Below, in pieces: positions 43,410 through 52,458 of a stretch of 64,000 bases of DNA (positions are counted from its first letter, which is position 1; each line of letters starts with the position of its first letter). Below the pieces are notes generated by a model. It was not told the DNA's origin. It made no database searches and worked only from the letters and a program-made list of their open reading frames with translations. The stretch covers positions 1-64,000 of the forward strand of contig NZ_JAYGIN010000022.1 in assembly GCF_034931005.1 (NCBI RefSeq). Reading direction: 5' to 3'. The translations under genes were made by a program, and so were the position numbers. This DNA comes from Arcicella sp034931005 (lineage in GTDB: Bacteria > Bacteroidota > Bacteroidia > Cytophagales > Spirosomataceae).

Positions 43410-45220
43410 AACATTCCATTGCTTCGGTTTCGCTTTCTGGAACATTAATCGAAAAGGTAAAAGCCATTGCCAAAGCTGGTTATGATGGTATCGAATTATT
43501 TGAAAATGACCTGTTAGTTTCTGATATTCAGCCTGTTGAACTCAACAAAATAACAACCGATTTGGGTCTTGAAATTGTAGGGCTACAACCTTTTAGAGAT
43601 TATGAAGCCATGCCCGAACCTTATAAATCACGAAGTTTGGAAAGGGCAAAGCATAAATTTGAGTTGATGCACGCTTTGGGAACGAAGAAATTATTTATAT
43701 GTAGTAATACCTCAATTCATACCATTAATAATCTCGACAAAGCCGCAGAAGACCTTTATGATATAGCCGAATTGGCAAAAATACATGGTTTTGAAATTGG
43801 TTACGAAGCCCTGTCGTGGGGGCGTTTTGTCAATACTTATCATCAATCCGTAGAAATTGTAAAACGTGCCAACCACCCAAATTTGGGTAATATTTTAGAT
43901 AATTTTCATATTTCAGCCCTCAATTCTACTTTTGAGGATATTTATACCATTCCCAAAGAAAAATTTACCATCGTGCAAGTTGCCGATGCTCCCAAATATG
44001 ACATGGGAGCGATGCACTTGGGAAGGCATTTTCGTTGTTTTCCAGGGCAAGGAGCATTTCCTGTGGTAGAATTTATGAAGGCAGTTTGTGCCACAGGTTA
44101 TGATGGTTATTTATCGCACGAGATTTTTAGTGATGAATTTCGTTCTTCCCAAATTGACCCTGTGGCTCGTGACGGCAAACGTTCTTTAATCTGGTTGGAG
44201 GGCGTAAGCAAAGAGGAAAAAGAAAGTCAAATTAAACTAAAATCTATTGAATTTGTTGAGTTTGCCACCACAGACAGTTGCCAAAATGATTTGGTGGTGA
44301 TGTTAGAAAACTTAGGATTTGTAGAAACTTTCCGACACAAAATTAAAAATGTAAGTTTGTATCAATTAGGCGGGGTGAATATGGTCATTAACCGTCAGGC
44401 GGAAGTACAAAATATCCAACAAAACGCTGTTTGTGCCATTGGTTTTGTAACTGAAAATAAACAAAAAATACAGCATTGGACTCATCAATTGGGGTATCAT
44501 TGGGAGAAAAGCAAAGCCAGTATTTATGAGTTGGATATACCTGCTGCTAAAGGCATTGGCAATATTTTATATTATTTTATCGACGAGAAAGACCTCGAAA
44601 AAGAGTTTTATCCAGTAGAATTTAATCCAATTACTACCGATAAAATTGACAACGGAATTACAGGCTTCGACCATATTGGGCATTCGGTTAGTGCTGATTT
44701 TTATTTGTCAAATACCTTATTTTATCGGGCATTATTGGGGCTTGATATAGAAGAATCTCTCGAAATTTTAGACCCAAGAGGTATCGTTTATAGTAGAGTT
44801 GCTAAAAATACGAATGGAAATATTAGAATTCCGCTGAGTTCAACCCGAAGTCAGGGAACGGCTATTGAAAAATTTGTTGCCAACACGGGAGCAGGAATTC
44901 AGCAGATAGCATTCCAAACACAAGATATTTTTCTGACAGCCCAAAGCATTAAAAATAAAGATTTAATACTTTCAATTCCTGCCAATTATTATGATGATTT
45001 GAAAGCAAAAACGCAACTTTCAGATGAAGTAATTGAAAAAATGAAGCAATTTAATATACTTTATGACCGTCAAGAGACGGGAGAATTTTTTCACTTTTAT
45101 TGTAAAGAACTAAATGGTCTTTTTATGGAAATTGTGCAAAGAAAAGGTTCCTATAATCGTTATGGGGAAGTAAATTCACAAGTACGCCTTGCTGCCCAAG
45201 AGCGTGGGAGGCGAATTTGA
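43406..45220 (+). CDS. quiC: 3-Dehydroshikimate dehydratase, fused QuiC/QsuB type
   Basis: A 604-residue two-domain protein. Residues about 1-275 are a xylose-isomerase-like TIM barrel with metal-binding positions in IGYEALSWG, LDNFHISAL, QVADAPKYD and HEIFSDEFR, as in 3-dehydroshikimate dehydratases that form protocatechuate. Residues about 285-590 resemble 4-hydroxyphenylpyruvate dioxygenase (VOC fold, two repeats), with GFDHIGHSV and FFHFYCKELNGLFMEIVQRKGSYNRYG. This fusion is known from quinate/shikimate catabolism enzymes of about 600 residues. Together with the dehydrogenase and MFS gene it suggests a quinate or shikimate pathway. No protocatechuate dioxygenase is in the window. Confidence 0.88.
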   Translation: MKHSIASVSLSGTLIEKVKAIAKAGYDGIELFENDLLVSDIQPVELNKITTDLGLEIVGLQPFRDYEAMPEPYKSRSLERAKHKFELMHALGTKKLFICSNTSIHTINNLDKAAEDLYDIAELAKIHGFEIGYEALSWGRFVNTYHQSVEIVKRANHPNLGNILDNFHISALNSTFEDIYTIPKEKFTIVQVADAPKYDMGAMHLGRHFRCFPGQGAFPVVEFMKAVCATGYDGYLSHEIFSDEFRSSQIDPVARDGKRSLIWLEGVSKEEKESQIKLKSIEFVEFATTDSCQNDLVVMLENLGFVETFRHKIKNVSLYQLGGVNMVINRQAEVQNIQQNAVCAIGFVTENKQKIQHWTHQLGYHWEKSKASIYELDIPAAKGIGNILYYFIDEKDLEKEFYPVEFNPITTDKIDNGITGFDHIGHSVSADFYLSNTLFYRALLGLDIEESLEILDPRGIVYSRVAKNTNGNIRIPLSSTRSQGTAIEKFVANTGAGIQQIAFQTQDIFLTAQSIKNKDLILSIPANYYDDLKAKTQLSDEVIEKMKQFNILYDRQETGEFFHFYCKELNGLFMEIVQRKGSYNRYGEVNSQVRLAAQERGRRI

Positions 45221-45269
45221 AAGGGGATGAAGTGTATTAAAACGTAAAATATTTCTAAAATTTTACTAT

Positions 45270-45379
45270 TTCTACTTTGGCAATTTAAAACTTGCCCTAA
45301 AAAGAGCCGTATGCTCGGAAGATTTTGTAGCCCCGAAATTCATTTCGGGGCTATTTTTTTCAAGAGTGCTAAAGTAGAA
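45270..45379. repeat. Palindromic repeat family B, short 110-bp copy
   Basis: Near-perfect ends TTCTACTTTGGCA (45270-45282) and TGCTAAAGTAGAA (45367-45379). Inner part CTTGCCCTAAAAAGAGCCGT and AGCCCCGAAATTCATTTCGGGGCT. It lacks the long central part of the 323-bp copy at 10356, so this may be the minimal element. Confidence 0.85.
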
Positions 45380-45392
45380 CTAAAAAATCGTG

Positions 45393-45556
45393 TAAAATTA
45401 GAAACGATAGACCACAGATTGTACGGATTTGATAGATTTACACTGGGACGCACAGTCTGATAAAATAAATAAAAATCAGCCAAAATCAGTAAAATCCGTT
45501 CAATCTGTGGTCTAAATTTATCTCGTGACAAACTCGTTATAGTTCCGATAAGTTTT
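45393..45556. repeat. Palindromic repeat family C, copy 3
   Basis: GATAGACCACAGATTG...CAATCTGTGGTCTAA arms and a tail CTCGTGACAAACTCGTTATAGTTCCG. It starts 14 bp after the family B element, so the two fill the 389-bp gap between the dehydratase and the catalase. No ORF seen. Confidence 0.75.
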
Positions 45557-45609
45557 TTCAGAGAGAACCTGTTTAAATAGCTTCAAATTTAACAAACGAA
45601 ATGCCTTGA

Positions 45610-47727
45610 TTATGAAGGGATTTTTCGAGATAATTCTCGTTCCCAAAAACGGTGTTCTCCTACATATTTAAGAAATTCGATGGTATTTCCTCCGATGCTC
45701 ACGCCAATATGGTTAAGTTTGAGCTTTTTAGATAAATGCGTTTCTGCGACTAATAAATCTGAATTTGCATCAAACCCAATGGCCTTGCAGTGCTTGAAGG
45801 CTTCGTCTAAAAATTGAATAGCTTCGGGAGTATTAGCTAAATTTTCAACACATTTTTGTCCACCAATTGTACAAATTGCATCAAATAATACAGAAGCACA
45901 GTTAAAAAATGTTTTGTCGGGGGAAATATTTGTTCCTTTATCTCCTTTGATTGCGGTCAATTTATTGGCAATTAAAATTGGTTTTCCACCGCCTGTTTTA
46001 ATTGCTCGGACAATATTCTCTAATGACTTTTCATCAAAGCCATCTGCAAATAATACCCCAATTTGACGAGTCGCAATGCTTCCTTTAACAGTGTTAGCCA
46101 TGCTTAGTGCTTCTGACTTTTCTAAAGAAGATTTTATGGTAATAGATTGATAATCAGCAGGATTTGCATTTGCTGGAACGGCATGGTTTTCGTATCTATA
46201 AACCTTTTGAGGTATAATTGCCCCAACTTTTTCAGCAATATATTGTGCCATTTCTAAGTCTATATTGGTCAGGTTATTGACCATTCTTTGGCAAATTTCG
46301 GATGATTCTAACTTGGATAATTCAAAAGCAATGGCATCTTTAATATGTTGTTTTTCATATTCTGCTTGAGAATTATAAAATAAAATAGCTTGTGAAAAAT
46401 GGTTGAAAAATTTGTCTGATTTAGTTCTAACTTTCATTCCTGTATATTCACTACTATGCGAAGTAAATCCGCCTTCACTCGCTTTTGCTTGGAAAGGACA
46501 ACCGCCACCTAATGAATTTGGCGAATAATTAATTTTTCCTTTACTGATTTGTTGGCGATAAAAACCATCTCTATTATTATTATGAACTTCATTAAGAGGT
46601 CGATTGATTGGTAAATCGTTAAAATTGGAAGTCCCTAATCGGTGAAATTGCGTATCTGTGTACGAAAATAATCTTCCCTGTAAAAGCGGGTCATCAGAAA
46701 AATCAATTCCTGACACAATATTGGCAGGACTAAAAGCGACTTGTTCTACTTCAGCAAAGAAATTATCAGGTACTTTATTTAAGGTCATTGTTCCGATGAT
46801 TTCAACAGGAACGAGTTCTTCTGGAACCAGTTTCGTTGGGTCTAATAAATCAAAGTCGAATTTGTGTTCATCTTCTTCTGGAATAATTTGTACGCCAAAA
46901 TCCCATTCTGGAAAATTTCCTTCCAAAATAGCTTCCAATAAATCCCTTCTATGAAAATCTGAATCTTTACCAGAGATACGTTGAGCTTCGTCCCAAGCTA
47001 CCGAATGTACCCCTAATTTGGGTTTAAAATGAAATTTTACAAAATGTACTTTTCCTGCGGCATTGATTAACTTATAGGTATGCACCCCAAAACCCTCCAT
47101 CATTCTATAACTGCGTGGAATTGCTCTATCGCTCATCACCCACATAATCATGTGTGCCGACTCTGGCATGAGTGAAATAAAATCCCAAAAAGTATCATGA
47201 GCTGAACCCGCTTGAGGCATTTCATTATCTTGTTCTGGTTTTACGGCGTGTACCAAATCAGGAAATTTAGTGGCATCTTGAATAAAGAAAACAGGAATAT
47301 TATTGCCAACTAAATCAAAATTGCCAGCTTCAGTATAAAATTTTATAGCGAAACCCCTTACGTCTCTTGCCAAATCAGTAGAACCTCTAAAACCTGCCAC
47401 CGTCGAAAATCTGATAAATAACGGGGTTTCAGTTTCGGTATTATTTAAAAAATCAGCCGTAGTATATTGTTCCAATGATTTTTTAAGTTTTAATACACCG
47501 TGAACTCCTGTTCCTCGTGCATGAACAACTCGCTCAGGAATTCGTTCTCTGTCAAAATGTGCCAGTTTTTCACGCACAATAAAATCTTCCAAGAGTGTAG
47601 CCCCTCTCTCGTGCGACTTTAAAGAATTATGATTATCATTTACTTTCACACCTTGATTGGTGGTCAGAAATTCATTAGTAGAATCTACTATTTGGGCTTG
47701 AAGTTGTTGGGACTTTTTAGTTTTCAT
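45610..47727 (-). CDS. katE: Large-subunit catalase (HPII/KatE type)
   Basis: A 705-residue heme catalase that splits hydrogen peroxide. The distal histidine lies in ERVVHARGTGVHG, the distal asparagine in DLVGNNIPVFFIQD, and the proximal tyrosine in GRLFSYTDTQFHRLG. Residues about 560-700 form the extra C-terminal flavodoxin/class-I amidotransferase-like domain found only in large catalases (GSIATRQIGVLFADGFDEKSLENIVRAI). The protein has no signal peptide. It is transcribed alone. The upstream 418 bp hold no gene. The neighbouring heme-uptake locus would supply its cofactor, but a direct link is not shown. Confidence 0.95.
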   Translation of the reverse strand: MKTKKSQQLQAQIVDSTNEFLTTNQGVKVNDNHNSLKSHERGATLLEDFIVREKLAHFDRERIPERVVHARGTGVHGVLKLKKSLEQYTTADFLNNTETETPLFIRFSTVAGFRGSTDLARDVRGFAIKFYTEAGNFDLVGNNIPVFFIQDATKFPDLVHAVKPEQDNEMPQAGSAHDTFWDFISLMPESAHMIMWVMSDRAIPRSYRMMEGFGVHTYKLINAAGKVHFVKFHFKPKLGVHSVAWDEAQRISGKDSDFHRRDLLEAILEGNFPEWDFGVQIIPEEDEHKFDFDLLDPTKLVPEELVPVEIIGTMTLNKVPDNFFAEVEQVAFSPANIVSGIDFSDDPLLQGRLFSYTDTQFHRLGTSNFNDLPINRPLNEVHNNNRDGFYRQQISKGKINYSPNSLGGGCPFQAKASEGGFTSHSSEYTGMKVRTKSDKFFNHFSQAILFYNSQAEYEKQHIKDAIAFELSKLESSEICQRMVNNLTNIDLEMAQYIAEKVGAIIPQKVYRYENHAVPANANPADYQSITIKSSLEKSEALSMANTVKGSIATRQIGVLFADGFDEKSLENIVRAIKTGGGKPILIANKLTAIKGDKGTNISPDKTFFNCASVLFDAICTIGGQKCVENLANTPEAIQFLDEAFKHCKAIGFDANSDLLVAETHLSKKLKLNHIGVSIGGNTIEFLKYVGEHRFWERELSRKIPS

Positions 47728-48087
47728 GTTGTTTAAATTATGGGTAAAAAGTATATAAACTGAGTTTTATTTAAAAAGGAGTTCTTATATAAGTACAACT
47801 ATGTGTTAGAATTATAATAAATCTATGCCAGCCGCCTTATCGTCAAAGTAGTTAACGTAAATCCATAATTCATGAAGAACCTTTTGTGTTGAATTCAGTC
47901 TCCTGAGTCTTTTCAGGAATACTTTTTCATCATACAATCATTAAAATCTAATTTTGTGGACAGTTGTGCTTATGAGAAATTTTGGGTAATTTTTGCTACA
48001 ACTTGTTTTATATTAGGTAGTTATGGAGAAATTGAATGTTTTAAAGTGTTCCTTTGAAAAGGAAAGAGTCTTTAAAGGATTCAAAAA
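47728..48087. other. Gap with no recognised content
   Basis: About 360 bp upstream of the catalase, AT-rich, without a trusted ORF, repeat family copy or clear promoter match. A catalase promoter should lie here on the minus strand, but I could not pin it down. Confidence 0.5.
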
Positions 48088-48127
48088 AAAACCTCTGACA
48101 AAATCGTGAACGATTGCCAGAGGTTTT
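48088..48127 (-). terminator. Terminator of the DUF6607-like gene
   Basis: AAAACCTCTG (48088-48097) pairs with CAGAGGTTTT (48118-48127), with a small inner pair TCG...CGA. On the minus strand it is followed by a T run (48082-48091 are A on the plus strand). It lies 18 bp past the stop codon. Confidence 0.85.
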
Positions 48128-48145
48128 GTGGGCTTTAATGATTCC

Positions 48146-49060
48146 TTAAATAATATATTTTGTGAGTAAAGTTCTGATGGCAATTTGGCGATTTTGAGCA
48201 TTTTTAATGTCTTTTTTCTTAAAATCTTCCACTAAATCATCAATTTCTTTCCAAAGCATTTTGCCATCATCGTTTTTAGTTTTGATATTCAGACCTTTAT
48301 TTTCAGCCAAAATTTTTCCCCAAACCGTTCTGACATCAACCCAATATTCACGGTTTTTCTTCCAAAATTCAACTGCTAATTGGCATTTCGAATCGTCAAT
48401 TTTAACATAATTATTTAATCCTTTTTCCTGAGCCAATAATTTATCACCCGATTCTCCACGGATAATTTTGTCGTTATCTTGTTCGTGCAAATATCCAGTT
48501 TCAGTTACATGAATACGGTTATTTCTTCGTAAAACTTGATAATCATCTCTTTTGGTATATTCACGTCGTGGCAATGGGGCATCGGTAATATTTGCCCATG
48601 TGTGTTTTCCGTCTTGATGATTCCAAGAGGCAGAACCCTCATAACGTGGCATATCATTTATTTCAAAAACTTTCTGTGTCCATTGTCCTTTTACATCGTT
48701 TTTGGGCAGAATTAGCGGTTTCCATTCAGTTCCTTTCTGATAAGCCAAAAGGTCAGTATTTTCATAAACCCAATCTTCTCGCCAATGTTTTATCACCATT
48801 GTATCGTTTATTACTAAAAGGTGCATTAAAACTAAGCGGTCGTTTTTAGTTTCTTCATCGACAAAAATCCATTCACGTCCGCCCGTTCGATAACGGTCAT
48901 GGAATTGATAGGATTTATCAGGAGCAAAAGTTTCGGCATAACTAAATTTTACATCAAAACAGCCACATTGACCTTTAATTGCCTTGATGTCCTCTGATTT
49001 TTGGGCATTTGCTAAGATTGATACTCCCATCAATATGATAGCTAAGATTCTTTTTTTCAT
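48146..49060 (-). CDS. DUF6607-like exported protein
   Basis: A 304-residue exported protein with signal peptide MKKRILAIILMGVSILANA. It resembles the DUF6607 family, found near heme and iron receptors in Bacteroidota. Visible hallmarks are GQCGCFDVKFSYAETFAP, YRTGGREWIFVDEE and LMHLLVINDTMVIKHWREDWVYE. The CGC pair and many aromatic and charged residues could bind a metal or heme, but no known motif is present. It follows the CxCC gene at 49064 by 3 nt on the same strand and is divergent from the HmuR-like receptor. Family function is unknown. Confidence 0.75.
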   Translation of the reverse strand: MKKRILAIILMGVSILANAQKSEDIKAIKGQCGCFDVKFSYAETFAPDKSYQFHDRYRTGGREWIFVDEETKNDRLVLMHLLVINDTMVIKHWREDWVYENTDLLAYQKGTEWKPLILPKNDVKGQWTQKVFEINDMPRYEGSASWNHQDGKHTWANITDAPLPRREYTKRDDYQVLRRNNRIHVTETGYLHEQDNDKIIRGESGDKLLAQEKGLNNYVKIDDSKCQLAVEFWKKNREYWVDVRTVWGKILAENKGLNIKTKNDDGKMLWKEIDDLVEDFKKKDIKNAQNRQIAIRTLLTKYII

Positions 49061-49063
49061 AAA

Positions 49064-49396
49064 TTAATTTTGATTTTTTATGTTCCTAAAAGTTTCCACC
49101 AGTAATGCGGCTTTTTGTAGCATTTCTGATAATTCGTCTAATTCACTTTCTTTAAAAAGGATATAATAATTGTTCATTGGGGTTCTCATCATGATTTCTT
49201 TGCCGTGAGAAGTATGGAACTCAAGCATACTTTTTCTTTCGTTGATGATGCCACAAAACCATTGATATTCAGATAATTGAAAACAGAAAAGCGAATTTTT
49301 GTAACATACATTTACCATTTGACAGCAATTGCAGAAGCCGATATAACCTTGATGATGTTCAACAATGGTTTTGAATTTGTGAGATGTTTGAGTCAT
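49064..49396 (-). CDS. CxCC small protein (DUF6686-like), copy 1
   Basis: A 110-residue soluble protein without signal peptide. Its centre reads GYIGFCNCCQMVNVCYKNS, with three cysteines in a C-N-C-C cluster. A paralogue at 52098 shares CNCC, the following YKN, and the overall length. It resembles the uncharacterised DUF6686 family. It is the first gene of the minus-strand pair with the DUF6607-like gene and shares the divergent promoter region with the heme receptor. A cytoplasmic metal- or heme-sensing role is possible, but no family function is known. Confidence 0.75.
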   Translation of the reverse strand: MTQTSHKFKTIVEHHQGYIGFCNCCQMVNVCYKNSLFCFQLSEYQWFCGIINERKSMLEFHTSHGKEIMMRTPMNNYYILFKESELDELSEMLQKAALLVETFRNIKNQN

Positions 49397-49479
49397 GTCG
49401 TTAAATTATTTGCTTAAAAGTTGTTTGATAGGTTGCTCATTTGTTGCGATTGGGATGAATTATGACACAAAGTTTGACT

Positions 49480-49547
49480 TTATTTAGAATAATTCCAAAT
49501 AATATTGATTTTTATTTGGAATTATTCTAAATAAGGCATTACCTTTG
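49480..49547 (+). promoter_or_regulatory. Double Fur-box-like operator and promoter of the heme receptor
   Basis: Perfect 22-bp arms (49480-49501 and 49513-49534) are each a near-palindrome of 10-1-10 bases around TTAGAATAATTC. They resemble iron-regulatory Fur boxes of Bacteroidota. The second dyad covers the -33 element TTTG (49515-49518), which is 21 bp before TACCTTTG (49540-49547). A repressor bound there would block the receptor gene and possibly the divergent minus-strand pair. The -7 box abuts an ATG at 49550, which decides that start. Confidence 0.75.
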
Positions 49548-49582
49548 TCATGTCAAAAGCAAAACACAATGATTACTTACTT

Positions 49583-51676
49583 ATGAGAAACCTATTTAAA
49601 ATATTTCTATCCCTCTGTATAACAAATACTTATGCACAGAAAGTGATTGTTTTGGATAGTGTTTCTCATAAAAATTTAGAAGAAATAGTCGTTACCGCAA
49701 CCAGAAGCGAACGGAAGTTGGGTTCTCTCTCAATTCCTGTAACCTTAATTGGTCAGCAACAAATTAAAACGATGGGGTCGCTGAGACTGAATGATGTTTT
49801 GGCAGAGCAAACAGGTTTATTCATTCAAAATGATCATGGGCAAGGTGTTCAAATTCAAGGGTTTAGCCCCGATTATACTTTGATTTTGGTAGATGGAGAA
49901 CCACTAATTGGAAGAACCGCAGGAACATTGGAACTTTCACGATTGGCAGTTGGTAATATAAAACAAATCGAAATTGTGAAAGGGCCTTCATCAAGTTTGT
50001 ATGGTTCTGAGGCATTGGCAGGAGTGATTAATATTATCACAAACCGCCCCGAAAAAGCAAAAGGTGACATTTCTTTACGGTATGGCACAAACCAAGTTAT
50101 GGACTTTTCTGGGAATATAGCTTTGAAAATCAATAAGTTAGGTTTGTCTTTTTTCATGAATCATTATAAAACGAACGGTTATGATTTTAGTCCAGAAGTT
50201 TTTGGAGCAACAGTTTCTCCTTTTCAAAACACTACTTTTAGCCCAAAAGTAAGTTATGATTTTTCTGAAAAAATAAAATTCTCAATGTCGGGAAGATTAT
50301 TTGTTGAAAATCAAGAAAACGCACTTTTGGCAGCAAATGAAAAGGTAACAGGTTGGGGAAAAGTGACCGATTGGAATTTAACTCCTATTCTTAGAATTCA
50401 ACTTCAGCCAAAATTAAAAGTAAACGCTCGTTATTATACGTCACGTTATCGGACAAACTCTACCTTAGTCTATCAAAAAAATGATGACGTATATGATAAT
50501 ACGTTTTTTATTCAAACTTTTCAAAGACCAGAAGTTCAATTAGATTATGCTTTAAGTGAAAAGCAGAATTTAACAGTTGGTTTAGGGCAAATTTGGGAAA
50601 GTGTAGAAGCCACTCGATATGAAGGAACTAAACGATTTGACACCAAATATGCTTTTTTACAATACGAAAATTCATCAATAAATCACCTAAACCTAACTAT
50701 CGGGGGGCGTTTTGATGCTCATTCTGCCTATGAATCACAATTGAGTCCAAAATTTTCGGCTGGGTATCAACTAACGCCAGAAATTACTTTGCGAGGTTCA
50801 GTAGGCGTAGGCTTCAAAGCCCCCGATTTTAGACAATTATACCTCAATTTTACCAATGCGGTGGCTGGATATAGTGTTTTAGGTACGCAAGAAGTCATCA
50901 ATGGAGTGGCAAAATTACAGGCTGAAAATCAAATTTCTGAAATGCTTTTTGATGTAAATCAGTTGTCAACTCTCAAGGCAGAAAGTTCTTTAGCATTCAA
51001 TTTGGGAAGTACCATTAATTTACCTAATAATTTGAAAATCAGTGTAAATGCTTTTAGAAATGACATTAATAATTTGATTCAAACGCAAGCGATTGCCCGA
51101 AAAACCAATGGGCAAAATGTGTTTAGTTATCTCAATTTAAACAAAGTATTTACACAGGGAATTGAAGCGGAATTTAGTAAACAAGTCATTTTGAATCAAC
51201 ATTCTTTTACATGGTCGTTTGGGTATCAATTTTTGGAAGCAAAAGATAAAGAAATTGTCTCTAAAATAGAAAATGGCGAAGTTTTTAGGCGTGACCCTAT
51301 TAGTTTTCAAACGGTTCGGGTAAAGGCATCTGAATATGAAGGACTTTTTAACAGGTCAAATCATTCAGGAAATATTAAAGTATTTTATGAAAACAAGAAA
51401 AATAACATAAGTTCTTCATTAAGAGGTGTTTATAGAAGTAGATACGGTTTTGCAGATTTTAATGGCAACAGTATTGCTGACACAGAAGATGAGTTTGTCA
51501 ATGGCTATTTTCTCTGGAATTTCTCCATAAATAAAACCTTTAAAGACCATTATCAAATACAAATGGGTTGTGATAATATCGCAGGATTTACAGACCCTCA
51601 ACGAATTTCCAATTTAGCGGGCAGGCTAATTTGGTTGAGTTTAGGACTCAAACTTGAGCCTAAAAAAAGACAATAA
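49583..51676 (+). CDS. HmuR-like TonB-dependent heme receptor
   Basis: Outer-membrane receptor of the BtuB/HmuR group. I choose the ATG at 49583, not 49550. The -7 element ends at 49547, so transcripts would start after 49550, and 49583 begins a clean signal peptide (MRNLFKIFLSLCITNTYAQ). This gives 697 residues: plug about 45-150 (VVTATRSERKLGSLSIPVTLIG, VDGEPLIGRTAGTLEL, VKGPSSSLYGSEALAGVINIIT) and a 22-strand barrel to SLGLKLEPKKRQ. It lacks a CarboxypepD_reg domain. The HmuY gene downstream and the Fur-like operator upstream support heme uptake. Confidence 0.88.
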   Translation: MRNLFKIFLSLCITNTYAQKVIVLDSVSHKNLEEIVVTATRSERKLGSLSIPVTLIGQQQIKTMGSLRLNDVLAEQTGLFIQNDHGQGVQIQGFSPDYTLILVDGEPLIGRTAGTLELSRLAVGNIKQIEIVKGPSSSLYGSEALAGVINIITNRPEKAKGDISLRYGTNQVMDFSGNIALKINKLGLSFFMNHYKTNGYDFSPEVFGATVSPFQNTTFSPKVSYDFSEKIKFSMSGRLFVENQENALLAANEKVTGWGKVTDWNLTPILRIQLQPKLKVNARYYTSRYRTNSTLVYQKNDDVYDNTFFIQTFQRPEVQLDYALSEKQNLTVGLGQIWESVEATRYEGTKRFDTKYAFLQYENSSINHLNLTIGGRFDAHSAYESQLSPKFSAGYQLTPEITLRGSVGVGFKAPDFRQLYLNFTNAVAGYSVLGTQEVINGVAKLQAENQISEMLFDVNQLSTLKAESSLAFNLGSTINLPNNLKISVNAFRNDINNLIQTQAIARKTNGQNVFSYLNLNKVFTQGIEAEFSKQVILNQHSFTWSFGYQFLEAKDKEIVSKIENGEVFRRDPISFQTVRVKASEYEGLFNRSNHSGNIKVFYENKKNNISSSLRGVYRSRYGFADFNGNSIADTEDEFVNGYFLWNFSINKTFKDHYQIQMGCDNIAGFTDPQRISNLAGRLIWLSLGLKLEPKKRQ

Positions 51677-51785
51677 TCGTAATGTATTGAGGGTGGAGAA
51701 TTAACAATTTTAGTCACCTCTCTGGGTAATATCCTCATTTTATGGGACATATTCCTGTACCTAAAAGTACGCTTGATTTTACCCC

Positions 51786-51814
51786 AAACAGTTCCAACTT
51801 TGTTGGAACTGTTT
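51786..51814 (+). terminator. Strong hairpin after the heme receptor
   Basis: Perfect 13-bp stem AAACAGTTCCAAC (51786-51798) and GTTGGAACTGTTT (51802-51814) with a TTT loop, 110 bp past the receptor stop. The T run is short (GTTTAT), so termination may be partial and let the next genes be read. Confidence 0.65.
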
Positions 51815-51847
51815 ATAAAAATGTTATGGATTATAAGTCCAAAATTT

Positions 51848-52012
51848 TTCGGAACTATCTACAATTTGTCGCAGAATAAAATTAGACCACAGATTGTACT
51901 GATTCAACGGATTTACACGGATAAATTTAAAGAAAAATCAGTGTAAATCTGTTTTATGTGTTCTATCCGTGGTCTAATTTTGTCTTGCGACAAATAGTAG
52001 ATAAGTCCAAAA
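51848..52012. repeat. Palindromic repeat family C, copy 4
   Basis: TTCGGAACTATCTACAATTTG to GACAAATAGTAGATAAGTCC, with the inner pair TTAGACCACAGATT and GTGGTCTAA. It differs from copy 5 (53805-53968) at only four or five positions and has the same orientation. The two frame the HmuY module. With the terminator at 51786 it takes up most of the 421-bp gap. Confidence 0.85.
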
Positions 52013-52097
52013 TTTTAAGCTGACAAATTAGTCAATTGTTTGATTGTCAGTTGTTTGTAATGAGTTGAGTTTAACATCAAATTATATAATTTATCTT

Positions 52098-52457
52098 ATG
52101 AAAACACAAGAAAACACGCATACACACACTATTTTAGTCCAAAACGCTGAATCTTACATTACTCAGTGCAATTGTTGCAACGAAATTCAGTTGAAATATA
52201 AAAATATCATGTTGGTTTTCAATTGGAGCGACCTTGTTGGTTTTCTTCAAAGGTTGAGTGATGTACCACCAAACGAGAAATATTATGTCATCGAAATTGT
52301 TGATATGAGAAGTATCCCATCATTGAGATTTGGTTTTTCGGCATCTGGTATTTTCCTGACTTTCAACGAAATAGAAGAATTGCAGGGGCTGATTTCTGCG
52401 GCTTGTGAGAGAATGAACTTAGGGCTTTTTTTTAGAAATAGTATCAGCGATAACTGA
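52098..52457 (+). CDS. CxCC small protein (DUF6686-like), copy 2
   Basis: A 119-residue soluble protein, started at the ATG at 52098 (an in-frame start at 52044 has no support). SYITQCNCCNEIQLKYKN matches the CNCC core of the protein at 49064-49396, with the same spacing to the YKN segment. Its flanks differ, so it is an old paralogue rather than a recent copy. It ends 1 nt before the next gene. It is the first gene of the four-gene HmuY module. Unknown function. Confidence 0.75.
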   Translation: MKTQENTHTHTILVQNAESYITQCNCCNEIQLKYKNIMLVFNWSDLVGFLQRLSDVPPNEKYYVIEIVDMRSIPSLRFGFSASGIFLTFNEIEELQGLISAACERMNLGLFFRNSISDN

Positions 52458-52458
52458 C

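Noticed and set aside
43406..45220. 4-Hydroxyphenylpyruvate dioxygenase as sole function
   Set aside because: The C-terminal half resembles HPPD, but the N-terminal TIM barrel and the total length match fused 3-dehydroshikimate dehydratases.
49550..49582. Upstream start codon for the heme receptor
   Set aside because: Lies 2 bp after the -7 box, so it would precede the transcript start. The shorter protein has a clean signal peptide.
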